NCBI GenBank assembly: GCA_964386435.1
Contig: CAYLSV010000022.1
Span: 1 to 48,153 of the forward strand
Reading direction: 5' to 3'
Length of the DNA stretch: 48,153 nt
Source: CAYLSV01 sp964386435
GTDB lineage: Bacteria > Planctomycetota > Phycisphaerae > Tepidisphaerales > Tepidisphaeraceae
In this document: positions 24,734-33,508 of the stretch, piece by piece
How positions within the stretch are numbered: the stretch's first letter is position 1
Layout of the letters: every line of letters begins with the position of its first letter
Notes under the pieces: generated by a model
What the model saw: only the letters and a program-made list of their open reading frames with translations
The model's database searches: none
What the model was told of the DNA's origin: nothing
Position numbers and translations under genes: made by a program

Positions 24734-24773
24734 CGGGGCTCGACGGGGCTCGACGGGGCTCGACGGGGCTCGA
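24734..24773. repeat. Tandem 10-bp repeat, four copies
   Basis: Four exact head-to-tail copies of CGGGGCTCGA, with a partial unit before them. They lie between the protease remnant and the PEP-CTERM gene, in non-coding DNA that includes a short AT-rich stretch at 24779-24812 (ATTGAAATATTGAG). Confidence 0.85.
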
Positions 24774-24910
24774 CGCGATTGAAATATTGAGAATCGGTAA
24801 AAATTCTCCTTGCATCTCGTGACCGGTTCCGGTCATCTGGTGTCCGCCGCGGCAATCGTCTGCGGCGTCAGCAGGTTGGCCAGAGCATCAGCCCGTCGGG
24901 GGCGTGGCGG

Positions 24911-24926
24911 CCGACCCGCGGGTCGG
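24911..24926. repeat. Perfect 16-bp palindrome upstream of the PEP-CTERM gene
   Basis: CCGACCCGCGGGTCGG, 86 bp before the PEP-CTERM start. The hairpin at 26040-26061 after the same gene has related arms (CCGGCCCGC/GCGGGTCGG), so the gene is bracketed by similar palindromes. The rest of 24774-25012 shows nothing I can name. Confidence 0.55.
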
Positions 24927-25012
24927 TCCCGTTGGCGACGAACTGAGCAGCGTTCGCTCAATCGGTCATGCGGGACGGCCCATCGTTCACGGAACTTCGG
25001 GAGAATCCAGAA

Positions 25013-26010
25013 ATGAAGTACGCACTCATCACGCTGGCCACCGCCGGCGTCGCCACCACCGCCCTCACGGCCTCGGCCCAAACGGCCAGCTTTTCGCAGA
25101 ACCTGGGCGATCTGCTCGTTTCTGGCGAGACGCCGGTCGCCATCGACACTTCGGTCGTCACCGGCGACTATGCGGCGTTCCGGGTGACCACCGACTATTC
25201 GGTCGCCAGCGGCGACCCGTTCTCGAGCGAGGCCTCGTGTTCTTCGGCGATCCGTCGACCTTCACCATCATCAGCGACTTGGTCGGCGGCATCAACGCCG
25301 CGTTCTCCGGCGATCCGGTGCCGGGGCTGACGTTCATCGGCGGGTTTGACGCCAACCCGGCGTCGTTTCCCACGGTCGACTTCGTCGCCGACAGCGGCTT
25401 GTTCGGCGATGTCAACTTCGACAACACACTCGTCGAGTGGTTCCAGATCTCGGACCTGCCCTCCACCACCGTGACCATCGGCGGCGGCCCGGTGTCGCCC
25501 AACGCGCCGGCGACCTTCATCGATCTGGGCACCCTCGGCAACATCGGTGACCCGCTCGTTTTTGACACCCTCGGCAGCATCAACAACTTCGGCAGCACCG
25601 CCGATACCGATGTCGGCCTTTACGCCGCCTCGGGCGAGTTCCTCGACGAGAACGACGACGGCCCGACCGACGTGACCAGCCTCCTCGAGTTCCCCGAGGG
25701 CGGCGAGTCGATCGCCATCGACGCCTCGGGCAACCTTTCCTTTGAGAACCTAACCCTCGGTGCCGGCGACTACTTCCTCGTCGTCGACGAGTTCGACACC
25801 GTCTTCGGCGAGGACTTCGCCATTTCGGCCGGCCTTGAGGCGGATGAGACGCTCGACGTCGATTTGAACCTCAACGGTTCGCTGATCCAGGAGTTTACCG
25901 TCACCGACGCCGGGCCGGTGTTCCTCAGGTTCACGCTCGTCCCCGAGCCGGGCACCGCCCTGGCCGCCGTGGCCGTCGCCCCGCTGCTGATGCGTCGCCG
26001 CCGGGCCTGA
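25013..26010 (+). pseudogene. PEP-CTERM exported protein, split by a 1-nt frameshift
   Basis: The N-terminus MKYALITLATAGVATTALTA is a signal peptide with an AQT cleavage region. The frame runs to GDPFSSE at about 25230, then must shift to the next frame, where GLVFFGDPSTFTIISDLVGG begins and stays open to 26010. Adding one G in the GAGGCC at 25229-25233 restores a single product of about 332 residues. The C-terminus VPEPGTALAAVAV, then APLL and MRRRRA, is the PEP-CTERM tripartite sorting signal (PEP, helix, Arg cluster) handled by an exosortase. The body is acidic, Asp/Gly-rich and beta-type, typical of secreted surface proteins. The shift may be a sequencing error. Confidence 0.75.
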
Positions 26011-26039
26011 GACTGACAATCAGCCGATTGCTTTTGGAG

Positions 26040-26061
26040 CCGGCCCGCTATCGCGGGTCGG
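26040..26061 (+). terminator. Stem-loop after the PEP-CTERM gene
   Basis: CCGGCCCGC and GCGGGTCGG form a 9-bp stem with one G-T pair and a TATC loop, 30 bp past the stop. Only a weak T stretch follows (ATCCTTG), so it may be a terminator or a repeat related to the palindrome at 24911. Confidence 0.45.
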
Positions 26062-26114
26062 ATCCTTGCGTTGTGCAGCTTCCGCCGCGGGGCCGTCGGC
26101 GTAGCATGGGCGGC

Positions 26115-27305
26115 ATGCCGCGTCTCACGTTTCGCACCGCTGGGGAGAGTCATGGGCCGACGTTGATCAGCCTCGTCGAGGGGCTGCCGGCGGGGGTGGT
26201 GGTTGATTCGGATTTCATCGACGGTGAGCTGCGGCGGCGTCAGGGCGGGTATGGCCGCGGCGGGCGGCAGAAGATCGAGACGGACGCGGCCGATTTTCTC
26301 ACCGGCGTGCGGCGCGGGGCCGACGGCGTGCGGCGGACGATCGGCTCGCCGGTGACGATGGCGGTCAAGAACAAGGACAATCGCCTCGACGACCCCGACA
26401 AGACGCCGCCGCTGACCCGCCCCCGGCCGGGCCACGCCGACCTCGCCGGGAGCGTGAAGTGGTTGACCGTCGATTGCCGCGAAACGCTGGAACGGGCCAG
26501 CGCCCGCGAGACGGCGGCGCGGGTGGCGGCCGGTGCCTTGTCACGCTGCCTGCTGCGGCAGTTCGGCATTGAGGCGTTCGGCTTCGTCCGACAAGTCGGC
26601 GAGGCCGTGGGCGAGTTCGACGTCACCGCCGACAACTGGCAGGACCGCCGCAACGAGCGAGATGGCAACGACCTGTACTGCCCCGACGAGTCGGCCGCCG
26701 AGCAGATGCGGGAGTTCATCCGCCAGCAGAAGATGGCCAAAGACACCGCCGGCGGCGTCGTCGAGTGCCACGTCTTCGGCTTGCCGATGGGCTTGGGCAG
26801 CAGCATGACGATCGACGGCCGCCTTGACGGCCGACTCGGGCAGGCGGTTCTTTCCATCCAGGCGTTCAAGGGCGTCGAGATCGGCCTCGGCTTCGAAACC
26901 GCCCGCCGCCCCGGCAGCCAGGTTCACGACGAGATCTTCCACGACGGCGACGCCGGTGGCCCGACCCTCGGCTTCCGCCGCGGCACCAACAATGCCGGCG
27001 GCCTCGAGGGCGGCATGACCAACGGCCAGCCCGTGGTCGTCCGCGGCGTCATGAAGCCCATCAGCACCCTCGGCAAGCCGCTCCGCAGCGTCGACCTCGC
27101 CGACAACACGCCCAGCGAGGCCGGCTGGGAACGCAGCGACATCAGCGCCATTAGCGCCGCCAGCGTCGTGATGGAAAACGTCGTCGCCTTCACCATCGCC
27201 GACGCGTTGTGCGAAAAGCTCGGCGGCGACAGCGTCGCCGAGATGAAGCTCCACCTCGACGCCTATCTCGCCGCGGCTCGGGAGTTGGCGAACGCGTCCG
27301 TCTGA
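26115..27305 (+). CDS. aroC: Chorismate synthase
   Basis: AroC eliminates phosphate from EPSP to give chorismate, the last shikimate step, using reduced FMN. The N-terminal signature FRTAGESHGPTLISLVEG is intact. Further family segments are RPRPGHADLAGSVK, RASARETAARVAAGAL, DGDAGGPTLGFRRGTNNAGG, GMTNGQPVVVRGVMKP and the C-terminal RSDISAISAASVV. Length is 396 residues from ATG 26115; ATG 26106 (three residues more) is equally possible. Codons further upstream are not family-like. Confidence 0.95.
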   Translation: MPRLTFRTAGESHGPTLISLVEGLPAGVVVDSDFIDGELRRRQGGYGRGGRQKIETDAADFLTGVRRGADGVRRTIGSPVTMAVKNKDNRLDDPDKTPPLTRPRPGHADLAGSVKWLTVDCRETLERASARETAARVAAGALSRCLLRQFGIEAFGFVRQVGEAVGEFDVTADNWQDRRNERDGNDLYCPDESAAEQMREFIRQQKMAKDTAGGVVECHVFGLPMGLGSSMTIDGRLDGRLGQAVLSIQAFKGVEIGLGFETARRPGSQVHDEIFHDGDAGGPTLGFRRGTNNAGGLEGGMTNGQPVVVRGVMKPISTLGKPLRSVDLADNTPSEAGWERSDISAISAASVVMENVVAFTIADALCEKLGGDSVAEMKLHLDAYLAAARELANASV

Positions 27306-27389
27306 TCTCGACCCCGCCTTGCAGCACGCGGTGCCGACGGCTTGAGCCACGGGTATCGCCACGCGATACCTTCCGGTAGAACCGGCAGC

Positions 27390-27779
27390 ATGGAGTTCCT
27401 CCACCACCTGCTCATGCTCGCGGTTGAAGCGCTCGTGCTGGTCATCGAGCTGATCGGCGTGACCATCATCGCGATCGGCATCGGCCGGGCGCTGTGGCTG
27501 ATCGCCGCCGGGCTGATCCGGCAGGATCCGGTGAGCTACGTGAGGACGCGGCTGTCGCTCTCGAAGTTTCTCGCCCTCGCGCTGGAGTTTCAACTGGCTG
27601 CCGACATTTTGGAGACGGCCCTTTCGCCGACGTGGGAACACATCGGCAAGCTCGCGGCCATCGCCGTGATCCGCACGGCACTCAACTATTTCCTGCAGAA
27701 AGAGATGAAGGAGGAGGCCGCCGAGCTGGAGGCAGAGCGGGAGAAGCGGGCAGTGTCGGGCAAACCGCAGGCTCGCTGA
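27390..27779 (+). CDS. DUF1622 membrane protein
   Basis: A 129-residue DUF1622 protein with three hydrophobic segments: an N-terminal one in LLMLAVEALVLVIELIGVTI, a middle one starting FLALALEFQLAADIL, and a third near KLAAIAVIRTALNYFLQKE, then a charged tail. The segment RLSLSKFLALALEFQLAADI is the family core. Function is unknown. The start is ATG 27390, since codons upstream have no family match. It lies 84 bp after aroC on the same strand and converges on rpe. Confidence 0.85.
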   Translation: MEFLHHLLMLAVEALVLVIELIGVTIIAIGIGRALWLIAAGLIRQDPVSYVRTRLSLSKFLALALEFQLAADILETALSPTWEHIGKLAAIAVIRTALNYFLQKEMKEEAAELEAEREKRAVSGKPQAR

Positions 27780-27786
27780 AACCGCC

Positions 27787-27816
27787 CTCGGTTGCGGAGG
27801 CGGCCTCAGCGACGCC
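27787..27816. repeat. Half REP, family D-like
   Basis: CTCGGTTGCGGAGGCGGCCT then CAGCGACGCC: the outer box GGCCTCAGCGACGC matches the right arm of the family D copies at 15111 and 21370, but no inverted partner is visible. It lies between the convergent DUF1622 and rpe genes. Confidence 0.5.
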
Positions 27817-27831
27817 TGCTCACCGAAAACG

Positions 27832-28521
27832 TCACAGTCGGCCGCGGAGGTCAGCGATGGCCGTCGCCCGGTCTTCCTCGCCGAAGATCGCGCTCGCGGC
27901 GACGAACCAGTCGACGCCGGCTGATCGGGCGGATGCGATCGTCTCGGGGCCGATGCCGCCGTCGATCTCGAGGCGTTGGTCGAAACGGAGGCGGTTCTTG
28001 ATCGCCTCGCACTTGCTTAGCACCTCGGGCATGAACGATTGGCCGCTGTAGCCGGGGACGACGCTCATTACCAGGACCAGCTTCAGCCGCTCGTCGTCCA
28101 GCAGCGGGAAAATCGTCTCGGCAGGGGTCAGCGGGTTTAGGGCCACCCCCACCGCCGCCCCGCTCTCGGCGACGGCGTCGGTGATGCCGCCCAGCGTTCG
28201 CCGCACGTTGTCGGGGAGTTCGGCGTGAAACGTCACCAAGTCGGCCCCCGCCTCGGCAATCGGTTTCGCATAATCCTCCGGCCGCGAAACCATCAGGTGC
28301 GCGTCGAGGTAGGCGTCGGTGTGCCGACGAGTCGCCTCGACAATCGGCGGCCCGAAGCTGATGTTCGTGACGAAGTGGCCGTCCATCACATCGAGGTGCA
28401 GCAGATCGGCCCCGGCCGCCAGCACCTCGTCGACCTCATCCCCAAGCCGGGCGAAGTCGGCCGAGAGAATCGACGGCGCGATCAACGGCCGATCGAGGCT
28501 GAACGGATCGGGGCGGCTCAT
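27832..28521 (-). CDS. rpe: Ribulose-phosphate 3-epimerase
   Basis: Rpe interconverts ribulose-5-phosphate and xylulose-5-phosphate in the pentose phosphate pathway. This 229-residue TIM barrel has IAPSILSADFARLGDEV, LLHLDVMDGHFVTNISFGP with the metal-binding His and Asp, the HLMVSRPEDY strand, VVPGYSGQSFMPEVLSK, and LEIDGGIGPETI near the C-terminus with the catalytic Asp. Start ATG 28521 gives a short family-typical leader. It is transcribed with the lipoprotein and pgk genes on the minus strand, but a REP pair separates it from the lipoprotein gene. Confidence 0.95.
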   Translation of the reverse strand: MSRPDPFSLDRPLIAPSILSADFARLGDEVDEVLAAGADLLHLDVMDGHFVTNISFGPPIVEATRRHTDAYLDAHLMVSRPEDYAKPIAEAGADLVTFHAELPDNVRRTLGGITDAVAESGAAVGVALNPLTPAETIFPLLDDERLKLVLVMSVVPGYSGQSFMPEVLSKCEAIKNRLRFDQRLEIDGGIGPETIASARSAGVDWFVAASAIFGEEDRATAIADLRGRL

Positions 28522-28591
28522 GGCGGAAGATTAGGTGGGCAGCGGGATCGGCAGGCAGCTCACGAGTGCGACGGTTAACGTAGATCGCGGA

Positions 28592-28683
28592 CCGGACTGC
28601 GGTGCGTTGCACCGCAGCTACCTCACGACATGGGAGCGACTTGGTCAGCAAGGGGTAGCTGCGGTGCAACGCACCGCAGTCCG
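28592..28683. repeat. REP-like paired palindrome, family B
   Basis: Left arm CCGGACTGCGGTGCGTTGCA...CAGCTACCT (28592-28623), spacer of about 29 bp, right arm GGGGTAGCTGCGGTGCAACG...CCGCAGTCCG (to 28683). Each arm has its own hairpin (TGCGGTGC/GCACCGCA). It is nearly identical to the pairs around the RAYT at 33612 and sits between rpe and the lipoprotein gene. Confidence 0.92.
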
Positions 28684-28688
28684 ACAAC

Positions 28689-29312
28689 TCACCCCGTCAC
28701 TCCCGCGTCGTCCGTCTCGTCCGCAATGCCCGGCACCACCGCCACCGGCACCTCAAACTCTCCGCCGACCACCACCGGCTCGTACTCGGCGTCCGCGCCG
28801 GCCGGGGGCAGGGTGAAGCTGAAGCTGCCAGAAACCATGCCGTCGACGCCGGGCTCGGTTGGCAGGCTTGCGATGACGAGCGTGCCGAGGGAGTCGGTGC
28901 TGACGGGGGCCGTGTAGTACTTCGGTTCGCCGCCGGAGTGGTCGTCTACGGCGAGTTGGAACCGCTGGATGTCCTGGTCGCCGCGGACCAGGTCGTAGCT
29001 GCCGGGGCCGTCGACACCGCTGACGGTCAGGACGATGCGGCGTTGCGGCACGGTGCCGTTGTTCTGCGGGTCGCGGCCGTCGACGGCGTAGAGCTGGAAC
29101 TTGCCGACCAGCGGATCGACGCCAAGCTCGCCGTACTCAGGGCGATTGCCGGAGTCGGTCTGTCGGATGCCGAGGAAGTAGGTGGCCCCGAACTCCTCGG
29201 CGGTGAACTCGGCGTCGTTGAGGGTGGCCGTGACGCCGCCCTCCTCCGAGTCGCCGCACCCGGCGATGAACAGCAGCAGCGACAGGATGAGCGTGAAGCG
29301 CAAAGCGGTCAT
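28689..29312 (-). CDS. Predicted lipoprotein of unknown function
   Basis: A 207-residue protein with a lipoprotein signal: MTALRFTLILSLLLFIAGCG, where LFIAGC is a lipobox and the following Asp-Ser-Glu-Glu is a soluble linker. The rest is predicted beta-rich, with YELGVD-, VSGVDGPGSYDLVRG- and GEFEVPV-type strands. This pattern resembles other bacterial lipoproteins that describe small beta-sandwiches, but I do not recognise the family. It is encoded 10 bp downstream of pgk on the same strand. Its stop lies 5 bp from a REP. Confidence 0.7.
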   Translation of the reverse strand: MTALRFTLILSLLLFIAGCGDSEEGGVTATLNDAEFTAEEFGATYFLGIRQTDSGNRPEYGELGVDPLVGKFQLYAVDGRDPQNNGTVPQRRIVLTVSGVDGPGSYDLVRGDQDIQRFQLAVDDHSGGEPKYYTAPVSTDSLGTLVIASLPTEPGVDGMVSGSFSFTLPPAGADAEYEPVVVGGEFEVPVAVVPGIADETDDAGVTG

Positions 29313-29321
29313 GGCAGCAAC

Positions 29322-30584
29322 TTAGTCAAGAATGTCGAGCGTGGCGAAGTGGCCCTTCTCCAGGAACTCCAGACTCGCCCCGCCGCCGGTGGAGACGTGG
29401 CTGACCTGTTCGGAAAGCCCCAGTTTCTCGACGGCCGCCGCCGAGTCGCCGCCACCGATGATGGTGATGGCATCGTGCTCCTTCGTCGCCGCGGCGCAAG
29501 CCTCGGCCACCACTTGAGTTCCGGCCGCGAACGGCGTCTTTTCGAACACGCCCATCGGTCCGTTCCACAGGACAGTGCCGGCCGTGCGGACCAGGCCGCT
29601 GTACGCCTCCCGCGTCTCGGGGCCGATGTCGAAGCCTTCCCAGCCGGTCGGGATCGTGCCCTGCACCACCTGAGTTTCGGCGGTGTCGCTCATGTCCTGG
29701 GCGATGACGGTGTCGGTCGGCAGCTTAATCTTGTCGCCGCCGCGGGCCAGCAAGTCCTTGGCCAGAACCACTTTATCGCGCTCCACCAGGCTGTCGCCGA
29801 CATCCTTGCCCTGCGCGAGGGCGAAGGTGTAAGCCATCGCCCCGCCGATGAGCAGCAGGTCGGCTTTGTCGAGAAGTCGCTCGATGACCTTGATCTTGTC
29901 CGAAACCTTCGCCCCGCCAAGGATCGCGACGAACGGCGACTTCGGGGCATCAAGACTGCCGCCGAGAAACTCGAGCTCTTTGCGGATCAGGAAGCCGATT
30001 GTACGTGGTTTGCCCTCAAGGAGTTGCGGCACGCCGAAGGTGCTGGCGTGCTCCCGGTGGGCGGTGCCGAAGGCGTCGTTGACGTAAACGTCCGGCTTCG
30101 TCGCATCAACCATTGCTTGCGCAAATTTCGGGTCGTTCTGCTCCTCGCCGGGATGAAACCGCACGTTTTGCAGCAGCAGGACATCGCCGGGGTTCAGGTT
30201 CTTCACCTTCTCCTCAACGTCGGGGCCGATACAGTCCGTGGCGAACCCAACTTTTGCGTCAGTCGTGACGCTGGGGGTGCCCAGATCGTTCTTCGCCCCG
30301 AGTCCGTCGATCGGATCGGCACGGCAGACCTGGAGCAATTTTTTGAGGTGCTTGGCCACCGGCTCGAGGCTGAACTTGTCGCTCGCCTTGCCCTTGGGGC
30401 GGCCTAAGTGACTCATCAGCACGAGCTTACCGCCGCGGTCGACAATGCTGCGGATCGATGGCATCGCTTGGGTGATGCGGCGGTCGTCCGTGATTTTCTC
30501 GCCGTCGAGGGGGACGTTGAAATCGGTTCGCATCAGGACAATTTTGCCCTGGACATCGACGTCGGCGACGGTTTGCTTGGTCAT
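29322..30584 (-). CDS. pgk: Phosphoglycerate kinase
   Basis: Pgk transfers phosphate between 1,3-bisphosphoglycerate and ADP in glycolysis. The 420-residue product is full length and shows VLMRTDFNVPLDGEKITDD, LMSHLGRPKGKA, LLQNVRFHPGEE, ILGGAKVSDKIKVIERLLDK, GTVLWNGPMGVFEKTPF and the nucleotide loop IIGGGDSAAAVEKLG. Start ATG 30584 (MTKQTVADVDVQGK) matches the family; upstream codons overlap the divergent membrane protein gene. Confidence 0.96.
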   Translation of the reverse strand: MTKQTVADVDVQGKIVLMRTDFNVPLDGEKITDDRRITQAMPSIRSIVDRGGKLVLMSHLGRPKGKASDKFSLEPVAKHLKKLLQVCRADPIDGLGAKNDLGTPSVTTDAKVGFATDCIGPDVEEKVKNLNPGDVLLLQNVRFHPGEEQNDPKFAQAMVDATKPDVYVNDAFGTAHREHASTFGVPQLLEGKPRTIGFLIRKELEFLGGSLDAPKSPFVAILGGAKVSDKIKVIERLLDKADLLLIGGAMAYTFALAQGKDVGDSLVERDKVVLAKDLLARGGDKIKLPTDTVIAQDMSDTAETQVVQGTIPTGWEGFDIGPETREAYSGLVRTAGTVLWNGPMGVFEKTPFAAGTQVVAEACAAATKEHDAITIIGGGDSAAAVEKLGLSEQVSHVSTGGGASLEFLEKGHFATLDILD

Positions 30585-30657
30585 CTCGCGGCCACTGTAC
30601 GGACGGCGAACAAAAGGGCAACGTGCAAATTTCTCAGGCCGGCTTAGGCTGCCCGGC

Positions 30658-31653
30658 GTGAACGGCGTTGGCCGGGTTCTGGGTGTCGGACTCGTCGGGC
30701 AGTTGCTGCTGCTGACCGGCGGGGTGTTGATGTTCAAGCTCGGCCCGGTGTTGCCCAGCGGCATCGAGCTGTCCTGGCCGAGGGCCGTTTTTCTGGCGGC
30801 GGACCGGGCGGTCGGCGGCGGCTTGATGCCGGCGTTCTTGCCGCCGGGGACGCTAACGCCTTTGGGGCGAACGACTTCCGCCGCCCTCGCCCTGCTCGGC
30901 GGCGGCCTCGGGACGTTGATCGGCGGGTGGTTGGTGGCACTGCGAATGCAGCAGAAGCCGGGCGTTTTCTTTAAGCTCAGCTGCTTCGGGGTCGGCGGTG
31001 CCGTGGGGTTGCTGCGGAACTCGGAAATTTATTTGGAACTTGCGGTTCTCGGGGTGGTGCCGCTGGTGGTCGCGGCGATGGTTGTGCCGTTCGGCGGTCG
31101 TGTAACCCGTTGGGCGGCCGTGACTTGGGCGGCGGCACTTGTCTGCCTCGGGTCGGCGGCATTCCTGATCGTCGGCGGCGAAATGCCGGAGTCGGTTGCG
31201 ACTGCTGGCGATGCGCTGGTCATCGGCAACGATCCGGCCGGGGCGATGCAACACCGGATCGGCCAGTGGTTTACGCTCGTGCTGACGCTTTGCGGCGGCA
31301 CGATCGGGATGCTCGGCGTCTTCGTGCCGCTGGTTTTTCTGGCGTCCGGTGCGCGGCGGGCGGCCGTTGGCGCAACAACCGGCTTGATTGTGATGGCCCT
31401 GTTTTTCCAAAGCGTGTTGTTGATCACCGAGCCGCAGTTGTCGTTTGTGGCAATCGCGCAGCTCACCGCGTCGTCGCTGACGGGGTCGGCGGCGTCGATT
31501 GCTCCGCCGGCGGTGTCGGATCCGGGGCTTTATCTGCTGGCGACGGCTCGGGTTGGGGCTCGGGTTCTGGGGCTGGGGCTGCTTGCGTGGCCGGTCCTGT
31601 GGCGGGAGCCGCATCGGCAGGTTGCGTTGTCGGCTGGGTCGTCGCGTCGGTAA
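30658..31653 (+). CDS. Multi-pass membrane protein of unknown function
   Basis: A 331-residue integral membrane protein with about seven to eight hydrophobic segments, for example LGVGLVGQLLLLTGGVLMF, ALALLGGGLGTLIGGWLVAL, LAVLGVVPLVVAAMVVPF and TGLIVMALFFQSVLLI. No known transporter or enzyme motif is visible. I propose GTG 30658 (VNGVGRVLGVGL) as the start, since it precedes the first membrane segment and clears the pgk start. The last 191 bp overlap the tail of the convergent coiled-coil gene, with YLLATARVGARVLGLGLLAW as a plausible last helix. Confidence 0.65.
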   Translation: MNGVGRVLGVGLVGQLLLLTGGVLMFKLGPVLPSGIELSWPRAVFLAADRAVGGGLMPAFLPPGTLTPLGRTTSAALALLGGGLGTLIGGWLVALRMQQKPGVFFKLSCFGVGGAVGLLRNSEIYLELAVLGVVPLVVAAMVVPFGGRVTRWAAVTWAAALVCLGSAAFLIVGGEMPESVATAGDALVIGNDPAGAMQHRIGQWFTLVLTLCGGTIGMLGVFVPLVFLASGARRAAVGATTGLIVMALFFQSVLLITEPQLSFVAIAQLTASSLTGSAASIAPPAVSDPGLYLLATARVGARVLGLGLLAWPVLWREPHRQVALSAGSSRR

Positions 31654-32032
31654 GTTCCTGATCGGCCGAACTTTGCAGCACGTACTGCCGCCAAGCGGTG
31701 GCAATCTCGGGGCGGGTGAGGATGAACTGCTTCCAGGTGATGTAATGGGTGCGGACCAAAAACGTCCGCTCGGCCTCGGCGGCGCGGTTGCGGTCGATCT
31801 CGGCCCGCTCGGTTTCCAGCTCGGCGAGGCGGGCTTTGAGTTGTTCGTTTTCTCGGGCGAGCTCGTTTTTGCGATCCTGCGACGCTTTGAGTTGCTGCAA
31901 AAGTTGTTCGCGATCCTGCTCCTGCTCTTGAGCGATGGCCGGGGCGACGGCCGGGGCGACGGCGACGAGGAGCACGGCGAGGACGCCGAGGCGGTGGAAA
32001 CGGTTCGTGGGACGGGGCAACCTCATCATCAT
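31463..32032 (-). CDS. Exported coiled-coil protein with TTQP-rich tail
   Basis: About 189 residues. A signal peptide, HRLGVLAVLLVAVAPAVAPA followed by IAQ, is preceded by MMMRLPRPTNRF; the ATG at 32032 is chosen from three adjacent ATG codons. Residues about 40-85 form a coiled coil (LLQQLKASQDRKNELARENE, then QLKARLAELETERAEID). The tail is low-complexity (TTQPTTQPADAAPATGPATQ, then Ala/Pro/Glu-rich), a linker style common in planctomycetes. The role is unknown. Its last 191 bp run opposite the end of the membrane protein gene. Confidence 0.6.
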   Translation of the reverse strand: MMMRLPRPTNRFHRLGVLAVLLVAVAPAVAPAIAQEQEQDREQLLQQLKASQDRKNELARENEQLKARLAELETERAEIDRNRAAEAERTFLVRTHYITWKQFILTRPEIATAWRQYVLQSSADQELTDATTQPTTQPADAAPATGPATQAAPAPEPEPQPEPSPADKAPDPTPPAEQSTPPTPSATTR

Positions 32033-32160
32033 GTCGGGCGGCACGATTGTCGGCAAGTTTAGCCGCGGTGGGCGGCGTACCGTGTTCAGGGCAGCCACTG
32101 CGACAGGCGGCAACGGTCCGCGTGTTGCAACGGTGGGAAGGTTCGATCGCCGACGCCGTT

Positions 32161-33498
32161 ATGATTCGCTTCGACTGCATTTGCCACGAACCGCTCGAAG
32201 TGCCCGCCGAGCTGGCGGGGGATGAGGTGCAGTGTCCGGTCTGCGGCCGGCTGACTGACGTGCCGCATCTGGAGGATCTGGACAAGCTCGACGCCGACGG
32301 GTTCAAGCTCGGCGACGAGGTGGCGGAGCTGGCCCCGGTGGCGAAGCTCGATTACGCGATGGTCGGCGACCGGCGGAACGACCTCGACCACTTCCTGGCG
32401 GCCGGGGCGACCGAGGCGGGTGAGCCGCGGACTCGGCCGAGGTATGACCCGGAGACGCACGAGCGGATCAAGCCGCTGGAGGTTGCCGAGGACAGGCCGA
32501 TCGTGCGGCAGGCGATTCCGGTGGAGCCGGACGATGCGGGGCCACCGGCGGCGCGGCAAGGTGGCGTGGAGTATGCCGGGCCGAGGAAGGAGGGGCGGAT
32601 CGTTGTCGGGCCGGACGTGGTGCCGTGGACGATGAAGCGGCTGCCGATGGCGTTGTTCTCGCCGACAGACGCGTTCGTGATGTTCGTGGTGTTTTGTGCA
32701 CAGTTCGGGCTGGTGTTGATGTTGTCGCTGCCAATGTGGTTGGCGCTCATGGTCGGCGTCGGGACGATTTTGCTGACGGTGCTGGTGCTGGGGCACTACG
32801 GGGCGGTGGTGGAGGACGTGGGGTACGAGGCACGGGACGGGCTGCCGACGCCTCTGCGGGAGCTGCGGTTTTACGAAGACATCTGGAAGCCGTTCACGGA
32901 CTTCGCCGGGTCGATGCTGTTGTGCTTCGCGTTGCCGGCGGTGGTGGCGGTGTGGGTGGCGCCGGATGCGTGGGAGGCGGCGGCAATGGTGGCCGCCCCG
33001 CTGCCGGGGTTGGCGGTGTGGCCGGCGGTGTTGCTGACGATGTCGACGAGCGGGACGCTGATCAACCTGTGGCCGGGCCGGGTGCTGGCGGTGATGGCAG
33101 CCGGCGGCGGGGCTTATTGGGTCGCCGTGATCCTCGGCACCCTCGGCCTGCTCAGCACGGCCGGCGGGATGGGCCTGTTCATCCTCGGCGGCAGCACGGG
33201 CCTGGGCGGTTTGGGCACCCTGCTGCCGGGCCCGTTGCCGATCAACGAGCGGGTGCTGCTCTCGTTGGCGTTGCCGCTGCTGTGCGCGGGGACGTACTTC
33301 ATGCACTGGTACACGGCCCACCTGGGCCTGCTCTACCGCACCGGCCACAGCCGCTTCGGCTGGTACGGCCAAGCCCACGTGAGGCGGCCCCGAACCGACC
33401 CGATGAGCCAGCTGGAGCGGATGGCGCGGGAAAAGCGCCGGGAGGAACGGCGCTCGCACGCCGACGAGGCGATGCGGCAACGGGGTGGGGTTGCTTGA
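32161..33498 (+). CDS. Zinc-ribbon membrane protein of unknown function
   Basis: About 445 residues. The N-terminus has a small zinc-ribbon-like site, FDCICHEP then QCPVCGRLTD (CxC...CxxC). A charged linker of about 130 residues follows, then five to six membrane segments beginning with LFSPTDAFVMFVVFCAQFGL and including MLLCFALPAVVAVWVAP and GAYWVAVILGTLGLLSTAG. The C-terminus is cytosolic and basic (REKRREERRSH-type). The domain order resembles other planctomycete proteins with an N-terminal zinc finger and a membrane region. Start ATG 32161 puts the CxC motif near residue 5. Confidence 0.7.
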   Translation: MIRFDCICHEPLEVPAELAGDEVQCPVCGRLTDVPHLEDLDKLDADGFKLGDEVAELAPVAKLDYAMVGDRRNDLDHFLAAGATEAGEPRTRPRYDPETHERIKPLEVAEDRPIVRQAIPVEPDDAGPPAARQGGVEYAGPRKEGRIVVGPDVVPWTMKRLPMALFSPTDAFVMFVVFCAQFGLVLMLSLPMWLALMVGVGTILLTVLVLGHYGAVVEDVGYEARDGLPTPLRELRFYEDIWKPFTDFAGSMLLCFALPAVVAVWVAPDAWEAAAMVAAPLPGLAVWPAVLLTMSTSGTLINLWPGRVLAVMAAGGGAYWVAVILGTLGLLSTAGGMGLFILGGSTGLGGLGTLLPGPLPINERVLLSLALPLLCAGTYFMHWYTAHLGLLYRTGHSRFGWYGQAHVRRPRTDPMSQLERMAREKRREERRSHADEAMRQRGGVA

Positions 33499-33508
33499 AT
33501 GGGGGAGG

